Assembly (NCBI GenBank): GCA_044425575.1
Contig: JAWXVE010000019.1
Location: forward strand, 1 to 34,293
Reading direction: 5' to 3'
Length of the DNA stretch: 34,293 nucleotides
Source: JAWXVE01 sp044425575
Lineage (GTDB): Bacteria > Bacillota > Clostridia > Lachnospirales > Lachnospiraceae
The notes beneath the pieces were generated by a model. That model was given only the letters and a program-made list of their open reading frames with translations. It was not told the origin of the DNA and made no database searches. A program made the position numbers and the translations under genes. Shown piece by piece: positions 1 to 8,074 of the stretch; positions within the stretch are counted from its first letter, which is position 1, and each line of letters opens with the position of its first letter.

Positions 1-1959
1 ACAGCCACTATCAGCTACAACACTGCCAATATCAAGGGCGGCGGGGTATATGTTGGCGACGATTGGAATGCCTATCTCTATGTGGATGGAATAGTGGTGA
101 TTCAGGATAACACCAGTGGTAATACCAAGAGCAATCTTTACTTAGATGGTTCACTCACCACAACGGGTGGACGAATTCAATTTGTTGAGAATGGTGTATT
201 TAACACAACAAGCTCCCAAATCGGTATTACCCAGACTACAACAGGAGAGGGATTTACGAGTGACGCGGGTGACGTTTTTACGGGAAGTGACTGGCTGAAT
301 CAATATTCTGTCTTCACCCCTGATTTAGGTACCTACGAACTAGATACCATAGAGGACAGTTCCGGAACTGAATTCACCCTACGCTTCACAGGATCCATCG
401 CTAGCTTATTTGGTGGTGGTGATGGGTCAGCAGCGAATCCCTATTTAATCTCCAACTTAACCCACTTAAATAACCTTTCTGCTCATCTTAGTGAGGTGAA
501 TGGTAGACATTTCAAACAGACTAATAACATTACCATTACAGGTGGATACAATCCTATTGGAAGCGCCTATAACACTGCATTTACAGGTACTTACAATGGA
601 AATGGCTATACCATTAGTGGCAGTATTAACAACGAAGGAGCAAGCAATATAGGTGTATTTGGATACATTGGTTCCAGTGGTACGGTGAAAAATCTCACCA
701 CTAACCTTGCAGTCACAGGAAATGACAACGTAGGTGGCATTGCAGGTGCTAATGACGGGACCATTGAATCTTGCTACAACATAGGTTCGATTACTGCTAT
801 AGATGGTACTGTAGGTGGCATTGCAGGTACTAATAACCGCACCATTCAGTATTGTTATAATAAGGGTACTATTACAGGAGCCACTACAGGTGGTATTGCG
901 GGTAAGAACGGATACTCAACCGCGGAAGAGTGTAGCGGATCCATCCTCCATTGTTATAACACCGGCACCATTAATGGTACCGATGATGCAGGGGGCATTG
1001 CAGGAAGTGTGGATGAGGGTACTACAATCCAGTATTGCTATAACATTGGTGAATATGAGATCGACGTAAAAACGGGTAGCGGCAGCATTGTAGGTATGAT
1101 TAACAGCGTAGAGGCCACAATACAATACTGTTACCACTTAAGTGGTACAGAGATTGGCGCTATTAATAGACCCGATTTGAGTTATTACGAATCAGTCACC
1201 AACAACACTACCCTAACCTTAGAACAGATGACAGGAGAGGTGGCACGCCTGAACATGGCATACTTATTTGCCCAGAAGAAGGAGGATGGTAGTACCATAT
1301 GGTATACCAATGAATCTGGTACGCCACACTTTACGCCACCATACGTTCCTGAGGAAGAAGTTGCCACCACTACCACTACCACTACCACATTATTGGATCG
1401 ATGGTATACGGTTATGGTAAGTTCCACTGAGGGTGGCATGTTAGGCAGAAATGGCAGTGGCTATGTAGTTGACAATGACGAGGAAGTTGAACAAGAGTTC
1501 TATAGTTTGACTACCATTAAGATGCAAGAGGGTACTACTTCCAACTTTTTCATATTCCCAGCCAGTGGCTATGTCATTGGAGGAGTCTATGTAGACGGCA
1601 TACTCATAGGGACTATGGACACGTACATCCTTGAGGATATTCAGGAGGACCAACGGATTCATGTGGAATTTGTTCCTGTTAGCACCAAGGTAACAGATAG
1701 TGAAGAGGAAGAGGAAGAGGAAGAGGAAGTAATAGAAGTAGTGGAAGCACCAGATATAGACGACATTGAGACTGTAGAGGAAGTAGAGGAGACACCAGAA
1801 CCGGCAGAGTCCAACCTAGATGAAGTTCCAGAAGAAGAGAAGGGAAAAGGCACTCGTCTAGCACTCCTTGTGGGAGGCATTGTAGCAGCCGTCCTAGCCT
1901 TAGGTGGATTAGGCTATTGGTTCTTGAAACGGAAGAAGAGTCGAGAGACTAAGAAGTAA
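1..1959 (+). CDS. Large surface protein with GLUG repeats and C-terminal membrane anchor (5' end missing)
   Basis: The reading frame is open to the left edge, so the gene starts outside the window; the GTG at 82 is only an internal codon. The visible 652 residues begin with a GGGVYV-type right-handed beta-helix segment. Five GLUG-type repeats follow (nt about 700-1145; core VGGIAGxNxGTIxxCYNxG), the last one degenerate. Next come a run of eight Thr codons (1366-1389), an InlB-B-repeat-like domain (nt about 1400-1675), an acidic Glu/Pro stalk (about 1700-1850), a transmembrane helix and a basic tail ending KRKKSRETKK. No LPXTG sorting signal is visible, so the protein is probably held by the membrane helix. 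Known: such architectures occur in secreted adhesins. Inference: cell-surface adhesion or polymer contact. A terminator follows at 1992. Confidence 0.85.
   Translation, partial: TATISYNTANIKGGGVYVGDDWNAYLYVDGIVVIQDNTSGNTKSNLYLDGSLTTTGGRIQFVENGVFNTTSSQIGITQTTTGEGFTSDAGDVFTGSDWLNQYSVFTPDLGTYELDTIEDSSGTEFTLRFTGSIASLFGGGDGSAANPYLISNLTHLNNLSAHLSEVNGRHFKQTNNITITGGYNPIGSAYNTAFTGTYNGNGYTISGSINNEGASNIGVFGYIGSSGTVKNLTTNLAVTGNDNVGGIAGANDGTIESCYNIGSITAIDGTVGGIAGTNNRTIQYCYNKGTITGATTGGIAGKNGYSTAEECSGSILHCYNTGTINGTDDAGGIAGSVDEGTTIQYCYNIGEYEIDVKTGSGSIVGMINSVEATIQYCYHLSGTEIGAINRPDLSYYESVTNNTTLTLEQMTGEVARLNMAYLFAQKKEDGSTIWYTNESGTPHFTPPYVPEEEVATTTTTTTTLLDRWYTVMVSSTEGGMLGRNGSGYVVDNDEEVEQEFYSLTTIKMQEGTTSNFFIFPASGYVIGGVYVDGILIGTMDTYILEDIQEDQRIHVEFVPVSTKVTDSEEEEEEEEEVIEVVEAPDIDDIETVEEVEETPEPAESNLDEVPEEEKGKGTRLALLVGGIVAAVLALGGLGYWFLKRKKSRETKK
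1366..1388 (+). repeat. In-frame hexanucleotide repeat (ACCACT)n coding Thr linker
   Basis: Three full ACCACT units plus five bases of a fourth encode a poly-Thr stretch between the GLUG and InlB-like parts of the surface protein. The unit is six bases, so gain or loss of units would change linker length but keep the frame. Confidence 0.85.
1702..1729 (+). repeat. In-frame hexanucleotide repeat (GAAGAG)n coding poly-Glu
   Basis: Four full GAAGAG units plus a partial fifth encode consecutive Glu residues at the start of the acidic stalk of the surface protein. Like the Thr repeat, it can change in length without breaking the frame. Confidence 0.85.
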
Positions 1960-1991
1960 TGACTTCTTATAGAAGGAACATATAAGATAGA

Positions 1992-2033
1992 ACAAGCACC
2001 CCTGTACCGAACTGGTTACAGGGGTGCTTGTTT
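1992..2033. terminator. Bidirectional terminator between convergent genes
   Basis: Perfect 15-bp inverted repeat (1992-2006 with 2017-2031) around a 10-base loop, followed by a short T-rich stretch on the plus strand. It lies between the surface-protein gene and the minus-strand HTH gene, so it probably ends transcription from both sides. Confidence 0.85.
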
Positions 2034-2052
2034 GTCCTTGGTATGCGTCTAC

Positions 2053-2292
2053 TTATTCTTCCGTTCTTGCCTCTTGGTCATCTACCTCATCTGGAACATA
2101 TTCTAAAATGTCCCCTGGTTGACAATCTAAATACTTACAAATAGCAGTTAAGGTGGAGAAACGCACTGCTTTTGCCCTACCAGTTTTTAAAACAGATAAA
2201 TTAGCTAATGTAATGTTTACCGCAGAAGCTACTTCAGTGAGACTCTTCTTCCGCTGTGCCATTACCACATCTAAATTCACTCGAATTGCCAT
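2053..2292 (-). CDS. Small HTH (Xre/YozG-like) transcriptional regulator
   Basis: The protein has 79 residues and is almost entirely a Cro/C1-type helix-turn-helix domain: basic N-terminus, MAQRKKSLTEVASAVNIT scaffold helices, LSVLKTGRAKAVRFSTL as the recognition region, then LCxYLDCQPGDILEY-like packing and an acidic tail. The LDCQPGDIL ending is typical of the small YozG-type regulators usually encoded next to DUF2975 membrane proteins, as here: the DUF2975 gene lies 11 bases upstream on the same strand. Transcription probably starts at the promoter at 2792-2820. Inference: it may regulate its own operon and perhaps the neighbouring DUF4173-like gene. The family is clear; the targets are not known. 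Confidence 0.88.
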   Translation of the reverse strand: MAIRVNLDVVMAQRKKSLTEVASAVNITLANLSVLKTGRAKAVRFSTLTAICKYLDCQPGDILEYVPDEVDDQEARTEE

Positions 2293-2303
2293 GTGTTCCC
2301 TCC

Positions 2304-2750
2304 TTATACCGTATAATCAGTTTCTTGCTTATAGTGAATGGCACGTTCAAATACCATAGATAATACACGGCTAAACAATCCTGCAATGCAAAATACAAGA
2401 ATGACTACAAGCATAGCTGGTGTAATGTAGACAAAAGTTCGCACAAGGGATACACATATAATAAGAAAGCTATACGAACTCATTTTCTGCAAGCTAACTA
2501 CATTCTCTGTTACAAAGCACTCATCTAGCATCACAGTCTTCATCATCTTACGCAGCTCTCGTAATAAGAGAATTGCTAAGATTCCAAGCATACAATAAGT
2601 TGCCACTAGTTCATGGTAATGGTCTAAGTAATGGGGGATGTAGTTTCCAGCCCACTTTACCGTATAAGGAAGCGTTATGGTAACAAACATTCCTCCATAG
2701 TACATAATCTCTACTACAATCTTAGTGAATATAACCACTTTATCTTTCAT
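2304..2750 (-). CDS. DUF2975 family membrane protein
   Basis: The 148-residue protein has about four predicted membrane helices (residues about 10-30, 45-65, 90-110, 113-135). Two motifs recall DUF2975: CFVTENVVSLQKM after the second helix, and the C-terminal VFERAIHYKQETDYTV, which resembles the family ending in which an acidic helix precedes a DLTV-like tail. Start: ATG at 2750 with an AGGAGG-like ribosome site just upstream. It is the first gene of a two-gene operon with the HTH regulator. Known: DUF2975/HTH pairs are common in Firmicutes, but their role is poorly defined. Inference: the membrane protein may modulate the regulator or report on envelope state. Confidence 0.85.
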   Translation of the reverse strand: MKDKVVIFTKIVVEIMYYGGMFVTITLPYTVKWAGNYIPHYLDHYHELVATYCMLGILAILLLRELRKMMKTVMLDECFVTENVVSLQKMSSYSFLIICVSLVRTFVYITPAMLVVILVFCIAGLFSRVLSMVFERAIHYKQETDYTV

Positions 2751-2791
2751 AAGTTCCTCCTATTTCAATCACGTTCTTTCACCATAAAGTT

Positions 2792-2820
2792 ATTATATAG
2801 AGGGAATCCGTAGGTGTCAA
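2792..2820 (-). promoter_or_regulatory. Consensus sigma-A promoter of the DUF2975-HTH operon
   Basis: On the minus strand, TTGACA (2820-2815), a 17-base spacer and TATAAT (2797-2792) match the consensus exactly. The -35 hexamer contains the TGA stop codon of the upstream DUF4173-like gene (2817-2819). Confidence 0.9.
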
Positions 2821-4274
2821 TATGAACTAGTACTTTGCTGATCTCGTAAATACTTGGCATAGGCCACTGATACATTATAATTGCGAACACCTAAATTGTC
2901 GCAACTAGCAGTATAATAATCTAACCAATAGGCTTGATCGTTGTAATACTCCGACACTACAAGCGTAATCGGTGCAGCATCTAAGGAGAGCTTTTTAAGA
3001 TAGTAATAATCCCTATAAGGTTCCCCTAGGAAAAAACCACTCGTTTCAGTGCTTGATTCTAGATTACCACAATTAATCTTAGCAATCCAGTAGTCTGGCT
3101 TGGAGAAAGCCAGTAAGAGATAACAACAAGTTACCACTACCATTCCATAGCGAAAGAGAGGAAATCCCTTCTTATAGATGGAGTATACAATCCCCGTAAG
3201 TAGGAAGAACAACACCACAAGTGCCCACAGTACAAGAATTCTTAAGTAAGTCATGTAGTAATAGCGAATGTACATAATCATTCTTAGACAAGAAGATGCC
3301 AGCATAATATAAGTACACAGTGAAATACAAGTTAGAATCCCATTTACCACCCGACTCCTTTGAAAGAAATGCAAGCTTACTAATACAAGAATAAGATTAA
3401 ATGAACACACAAGGAGAAGTTGAAAGAACCCTTCTCTTGCATAGGAAGCATAAGTATAAGAATCTGGCAAATCCGCCTTCCCGATAAAGAGGTAGAGAAT
3501 CTGAATCCAACTATAGATAAAATACAAAATAGTAATAGGAGTGGTAATACCAATAATCAAATAGGGATTCATAGGATTCACCTCTGTTGTACTAGTGCGT
3601 AATTTCCCCTTTAGTACATAAACCACCGCGCCGTATGTAACACAGAAGATCCACACAACGAGTCGTGTACTGCGTAAAATATGACCAGGTAAAGAATCCA
3701 GATTCTCAAACAGTTCCGAAAACATATGCAACATTACATGGTCACTTGATAGGAGCAGCGCCCCAATAACAAGTAACATAGGGATTCCAATAATCATTCC
3801 AAGCACCACAGATAAAATGGGATTACGGTGCTTTTTCTCTGAAGTCTTTGCGTAGGCATACCCATCCCGAAATGGGGTAAATATGTGGATGAGGCTACCC
3901 AAGATTACTTGGAATAGATTCCGCGTATGTGTTAAAAACCCCCACCTACCACTACCATAGAGCTGATCTAGTACCATACATACCAGCAGTAGAAATATCC
4001 CCAACCTGTTAAAAATAAGAATGGTATCATCATTCGTTAGAACCGTGGAAATACTAAGTAGCATAATTGCAATGGCGTAGACAGAGACCTTTGCCTTAGA
4101 GATTAAGGGTAATTTCCGCTTCAATAGGTACAAGAAGAGAAAAGTCCCTAGTAGAAAGATTGGTTGCATAATGCCAGCACTATTATCATAGAAGCAAAAT
4201 GCATAGAACATAGCATATACAAATGATGAGCAGAATAAAAATGGAAAAAATGGTTTTGTTTCAATTTGGTTCAT
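2817..4274 (-). CDS. DUF4173/DUF4153-like multi-pass membrane protein
   Basis: The protein has 485 residues when started at ATG 4274, which has an AGAGGAGG ribosome site. An in-frame ATG at 4394 would add 40 residues, but it lies upstream of the -35 box of the promoter at 4363-4391, so that extension is not transcribed from this promoter. About twelve hydrophobic helices fill most of the length. The C-terminal part has PDYWIAKINC, then YYYLKKLSLDAAP, matching the DUF4173 pattern of a (N/P)-D-x-x-IAKxN motif followed by YLxxLSxDAxP. Function is unknown for the family. It sits just upstream of the DUF2975-HTH pair on the same strand with no terminator between, so read-through is likely. Confidence 0.8.
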   Translation of the reverse strand: MNQIETKPFFPFLFCSSFVYAMFYAFCFYDNSAGIMQPIFLLGTFLFLYLLKRKLPLISKAKVSVYAIAIMLLSISTVLTNDDTILIFNRLGIFLLLVCMVLDQLYGSGRWGFLTHTRNLFQVILGSLIHIFTPFRDGYAYAKTSEKKHRNPILSVVLGMIIGIPMLLVIGALLLSSDHVMLHMFSELFENLDSLPGHILRSTRLVVWIFCVTYGAVVYVLKGKLRTSTTEVNPMNPYLIIGITTPITILYFIYSWIQILYLFIGKADLPDSYTYASYAREGFFQLLLVCSFNLILVLVSLHFFQRSRVVNGILTCISLCTYIMLASSCLRMIMYIRYYYMTYLRILVLWALVVLFFLLTGIVYSIYKKGFPLFRYGMVVVTCCYLLLAFSKPDYWIAKINCGNLESSTETSGFFLGEPYRDYYYLKKLSLDAAPITLVVSEYYNDQAYWLDYYTASCDNLGVRNYNVSVAYAKYLRDQQSTSSY

Positions 4275-4362
4275 AAAATTCCTCCTCTTTTGGATCGTAA
4301 AACAGTTCCAGTTATAATCGTAAAGTACCTCCCTTACGCACCTACGTACTTCACATGTCACT

Positions 4363-4391
4363 ATTATAGTGGGAGTAGAACCGTATGTCAA
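4363..4391 (-). promoter_or_regulatory. Consensus sigma-A promoter of the DUF4173-like gene
   Basis: On the minus strand, TTGACA (4391-4386), a 17-base spacer and TATAAT (4368-4363). Predicted start of transcription is near 4356, giving a leader of about 80 bases before ATG 4274. It decides the start codon by excluding the upstream ATG at 4394. Confidence 0.9.
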
Positions 4392-4461
4392 CAATTAATT
4401 ATTGTATTACGATAAAAAGTTACTACTATAAAGTACCAGTAGTTGTACTGATACATACTTC

Positions 4462-4496
4462 ACACCCCTCACAAAATTCTGTAGAAACACCCCTCA
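4462..4496 (+). repeat. Pair of 10-bp direct repeats upstream of the cyclase promoter
   Basis: ACACCCCTCA occurs at 4462-4471 and again at 4487-4496; with the next three bases both copies read ACACCCCTCA(C/T)AA. Start-to-start distance is 25 bases, and the second copy ends 8 bases before the -35 box at 4504. Placement suggests a regulator binding site. No other copy was noticed in the window. Confidence 0.6.
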
Positions 4497-4503
4497 TAAC
4501 TTG

Positions 4504-4532
4504 TTGTACAATTGCTAATTCTTTGCTATAAT
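4504..4532 (+). promoter_or_regulatory. Sigma-A promoter of the first 7TM cyclase operon
   Basis: TTGTAC (4504-4509), a 17-base spacer and a perfect TATAAT (4527-4532), about 80 bases before the ATG at 4615. Direct repeats lie immediately upstream. Confidence 0.8.
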
Positions 4533-4614
4533 TATTAGTATATAGTTTTTATTGCCTTTGTGAGAATGACTGCTCAAGAACGTTCCATCCTAATAGAAAG
4601 TTGAGAACAACTAG

Positions 4615-6516
4615 ATGATAAAGAGACCGTCTAAATCCAATATGAAGTTTACCATTGTAATGTATGCAACAATCCTCATAATTGCAATTTCTATTGCAAT
4701 GCCAATTTTTAATATGCATACGTTAGTCATGGATTTATTTCAAAAGACCGACTATGGTATGGTAAAGGGTATATTAGACATGTCCTCATATGATTTGGCA
4801 GAATCTCAACCCATTGAGCTAGTAGGGGAGTGGTATGCCTATGAAGGTGTTTATCTAGAGGAGGATGTAATTGATTCTAGTAGTTTAGGTGATGCAACCA
4901 TGGAATCATTGCCTAAGGCAAGTTTGGCAGAATCTCAAGGAACGTATACCTATCAAGCATATGTGAAGTTCTATATGCCAGAAGATTCAGGTGGACAGGT
5001 GGTAATTGCTATTCCTTATGTTACGAATACAGTTTCTGTTTATCTTAATGGTAGTAAGTTACAACCGAAAAATGCCTTTAGTGAATTGTCAGAATCAGGG
5101 GGCAGTTTGTTGATTTATCCAATTAGCACCCAATATGATAGTGAGCTTACTTACCAAGAGATTCTTGTTTCGGTCAATGAAGATCCAGATGATACACAAT
5201 TATATAATCGAATTATTGTAATAGCAGAATTACAGAACTTATTAACCAAGCAAGCTGCCAATTACTTGATTGAGGGTCTTTTAGTGGGATGTATGATTGC
5301 CATTGTGATTGTAGCAGTTATGTTTATGGGCTTAATGCCATCTTATTCTCCATTAACCTTTATGAATTTATTTGATATTATGCTTATGACTCATATTCTC
5401 TTTTCCATGAGTACCTTGCCGCATGCATTCTGGACCATGTTTCAGCAAGCTGGATTTGGAGATGTTTATTACGAACGTTTAGATTTATTCTTTTTAATGG
5501 CGGCTGGAGCTATTGGGAATGAGCTCGCCATGCTTATTTGGGACCCACAGAAAATCGCACCGAAAATCTTTCGTTTGCCAACAGTAGTACTATATGGTAT
5601 AGCCGCTTTATTCGTTACATTTTTCCCATTTTATGTTAATACAGTAGCAATTATTGTATTACTGCTCTTATTAACTTGGACTGTTGTGGGAGTAATAATC
5701 ACCTTTACCATGAATTATAGAAAAGGGAACATGGATTTCTACCGCTGCTTACATTTTGCGAAAACTGTTTACTTAGGATTCATTCTGCTCGTGGATATTG
5801 TAACGACCAATTCCGCAAATAGGCCAGAGATTTTCATGCTAATTGCATATATAATCTTCCTATTATCACATTTATTAATACGTGCTTATGAATATAAACT
5901 TCCCTATATTGAAGCTAGGAAGTTAAATGAATCTTTGGAACAGATTGTAGAAGAACGCACCAGTGACTTGGTAGCCGCGAATGAAGTGCTTCGCTCTTTA
6001 AATGAAAAAGATTCCTTAACAGGTGCATATAATCGTTTGTATTTTGAAGAAGAAATCTTACAGATATTAGAAGAATTTCAACAAGAAGCAAGTAAGATAC
6101 AATCCCTTTATTTATGTATTTTTGATTTGGATAATTTTAAATTGATTAATGACAACTATGGACATTTAGTAGGGGATGAACAATTAATCGAAGTGGTGAA
6201 GATGGCACAAGGTATGGTAGGAGAGCACGTGCGAGTGTCTCGTATTGGCGGGGAAGAGTTTACCATACTATTCATAGATCGAACGGATGATGAAGTATTA
6301 CAAAGTGTAGAAGAGATTCGATATTGTCTAGACCAAAGGGCGAAGAAAGCAGGACGAACTACCGGAAGCTTTGGCATCTGTAAGGCGACCAAACAATTAA
6401 ATCGTAAAGGCTTATTCTCTCATGCAGACGAATGTTTATACCAAGCGAAGGGAACGGGTAAGAATAAGATTGTCTATAACTTTAGAGGCGAAGCGCAAGA
6501 GTATCATATGAAGTAA
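4615..6516 (+). CDS. Membrane diguanylate cyclase, 7TM-DISM-like sensor plus GGDEF
   Basis: The protein has 633 residues. An N-terminal membrane helix (about 11-30) is followed by an extracytoplasmic beta-rich domain (about 50-205; begins IELVGEWYAYEG and contains VSVYLNGSKL, like jelly-roll 7TMR-DISM sensors). Then come seven predicted helices (about 215-430), a coiled coil with VEERTSDLVAANEVLRSL (about 440-470) and a GGDEF domain. The catalytic motif GGEEF is at residues 545-549, with DSLTGAYNR and FDLDNFKLINDNYGH upstream, so c-di-GMP synthesis is likely. The RxxD product-inhibition site is absent (GEHV at that position). Start: ATG 4615 has only a weak ribosome site; ATG 4642 is an alternative. 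The gene is paralogous to 20301-22175. The next gene is 16 bases away, so the two are probably cotranscribed. Confidence 0.88.
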   Translation: MIKRPSKSNMKFTIVMYATILIIAISIAMPIFNMHTLVMDLFQKTDYGMVKGILDMSSYDLAESQPIELVGEWYAYEGVYLEEDVIDSSSLGDATMESLPKASLAESQGTYTYQAYVKFYMPEDSGGQVVIAIPYVTNTVSVYLNGSKLQPKNAFSELSESGGSLLIYPISTQYDSELTYQEILVSVNEDPDDTQLYNRIIVIAELQNLLTKQAANYLIEGLLVGCMIAIVIVAVMFMGLMPSYSPLTFMNLFDIMLMTHILFSMSTLPHAFWTMFQQAGFGDVYYERLDLFFLMAAGAIGNELAMLIWDPQKIAPKIFRLPTVVLYGIAALFVTFFPFYVNTVAIIVLLLLLTWTVVGVIITFTMNYRKGNMDFYRCLHFAKTVYLGFILLVDIVTTNSANRPEIFMLIAYIIFLLSHLLIRAYEYKLPYIEARKLNESLEQIVEERTSDLVAANEVLRSLNEKDSLTGAYNRLYFEEEILQILEEFQQEASKIQSLYLCIFDLDNFKLINDNYGHLVGDEQLIEVVKMAQGMVGEHVRVSRIGGEEFTILFIDRTDDEVLQSVEEIRYCLDQRAKKAGRTTGSFGICKATKQLNRKGLFSHADECLYQAKGTGKNKIVYNFRGEAQEYHMK

Positions 6517-6532
6517 GAAAGATTAGAGTTGT

Positions 6533-8029
6533 ATGGGGAATAAAAAGAGTATTTTAGAAGAATTAACTGAGAAGAATCAGCTCATATCAGCACCATGTAA
6601 TGGAAAGGGAAGCTGCGGTAAGTGTAGAATTCGCTGTTTAGAGGGAACGCTTCCTGTTACCGCTTATGATCAAGCCACTTTTACCCAAGAAGAGTTAGAA
6701 GCTGGATTTCGTCTTGCTTGCAAGGCTTATTCACAAGGTGAAACCTCTTACGAAGTATGTGTGACCACGGAAGAAACCTTTGCTGTGTTAGGATTGGAAG
6801 AATCTTGTGACAATACGAGAGTGGAAGGTGACTGTCACATTGCCATTGATGTAGGGACTACCACCATTGCTATGTGTTTGGTAGAACAGAATACAGGTGC
6901 CATAGTTAGTAGTTACACATGTGTGAATAGTCAGCGAAAGTACGGAAGTGATGTGATTACTAGAATTCAAGCTGCTAATGAGGGCTCTTTAGAGGTTATG
7001 CAAGAATGTGTGAAGCGGGATGTGGAACAAGGAATTGTGCAGATGTGTAGAGATTGTCTAATTGAGCAGGAACAGTTAAGTAAAGTGGTTATAGTTGCCA
7101 ATACAACCATGATTCACCTATTAATGGGATATTCTTGTGATACGTTAGGGGTATATCCCTTTACTCCGTTTTCCACTGATATAATAGAAGAGAGTTTAGA
7201 AGAAGTAGTAGGTAATCGTGAGTATGGGAATGCGAAGTGCATCATTTTTCCTAGTATTTCTGCATATATAGGTGCTGATATCGTTGCTGGCATCTATCAG
7301 TTGCAGATGTATTGCCAACCTTCTTATACGTTGCTCTTAGATTTAGGAACGAATGGAGAAATGGCTCTTTGCAAAGAAGGGACGGTCTATGTGGCATCTA
7401 CTGCTCTTGGTCCAGCCTGCGAAGGAGGCAATATCAGTTGCGGAGTTGGAAGTATTCATGGAGCGATTTCTAGTGTTCGATTAGATGGCGAAGTTACTCA
7501 TGTAGATACCATAGGTGGTAAGCCACCCATTGGAGTATGTGGAACTGGAATCTTAGAAGGAGTTGCACAATTATTCCACTCGAACTATATAGATGCAACG
7601 GGATTGTTAGAAGAACGATATTTTGAGAAGGGATTTCCCCTTGGGATAGGTGAGGATGGTAGCATCTATGCAATTACCCAACAAGATATTCGTGAAATCC
7701 AATTGGTGAAAAGTGCTATACGGGCCGGTATCGAAACTTTATTACGCAAGGCGAACGTATCATACGAGGAGATTTCTCACGTTTACTTAGCAGGTGGATT
7801 TGGTGTTTTTCTAGCACCAAGTCAAGCAGTTTTGCTTGGTTTATTTCCAAAGGAATTAGAGCAGAAGCTTGTTAGTGTAGGGAATGCAGCTTTGAATGGT
7901 GCCATTGCTTACGCACAGAGAGGACATGAACAAGAATTGGAAAGAATAATAGAAGGTGCTAAAGAGGTTGAATTAGCACTCTCTGATACATTTATGGAAT
8001 TATATGTGGAGCATATGAATTTTTTATGA
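6533..8029 (+). CDS. RACo-like [2Fe-2S]/ASKHA-domain protein (DUF4445 type)
   Basis: The 498-residue protein starts with a plant-type [2Fe-2S] ferredoxin segment, with ligands Cys22, Cys28, Cys31 and Cys63 in CNGKGSCGKC ... LACK. It continues as an ATP-binding actin-like fold: IAIDVGTTT at 103-111, a second LLLDLGTNGEMAL loop, and HVYLAGGFGVF near the C-terminus. This is the layout of the reductive activators of corrinoid proteins (RACo/DUF4445), which use ATP to drive electron transfer to inactive Co(II) corrinoid. An in-frame TAG at 6524 fixes the start near ATG 6533, so the usual first beta-hairpin of the ferredoxin fold is short or missing. No corrinoid protein or methyltransferase gene is in the window, so the partner is unknown. 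The gene lies 16 bases after a diguanylate cyclase. Confidence 0.85.
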   Translation: MGNKKSILEELTEKNQLISAPCNGKGSCGKCRIRCLEGTLPVTAYDQATFTQEELEAGFRLACKAYSQGETSYEVCVTTEETFAVLGLEESCDNTRVEGDCHIAIDVGTTTIAMCLVEQNTGAIVSSYTCVNSQRKYGSDVITRIQAANEGSLEVMQECVKRDVEQGIVQMCRDCLIEQEQLSKVVIVANTTMIHLLMGYSCDTLGVYPFTPFSTDIIEESLEEVVGNREYGNAKCIIFPSISAYIGADIVAGIYQLQMYCQPSYTLLLDLGTNGEMALCKEGTVYVASTALGPACEGGNISCGVGSIHGAISSVRLDGEVTHVDTIGGKPPIGVCGTGILEGVAQLFHSNYIDATGLLEERYFEKGFPLGIGEDGSIYAITQQDIREIQLVKSAIRAGIETLLRKANVSYEEISHVYLAGGFGVFLAPSQAVLLGLFPKELEQKLVSVGNAALNGAIAYAQRGHEQELERIIEGAKEVELALSDTFMELYVEHMNFL

Positions 8030-8074
8030 TACAATGAGCAAGATATATCTTTTACAGGGATTATAAGAAAGAGG

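Noticed and set aside
1659..1880. Minus-strand frames over the acidic stalk encoding Ser/Leu-rich proteins.
   Set aside because: They mirror the GAA/GAG repeats of the plus-strand gene and have no start signals of their own.
4275..4394. 40-residue N-terminal extension of the DUF4173-like protein from ATG 4394.
   Set aside because: The ATG lies upstream of the consensus promoter at 4363-4391, and ATG 4274 has a strong ribosome site.
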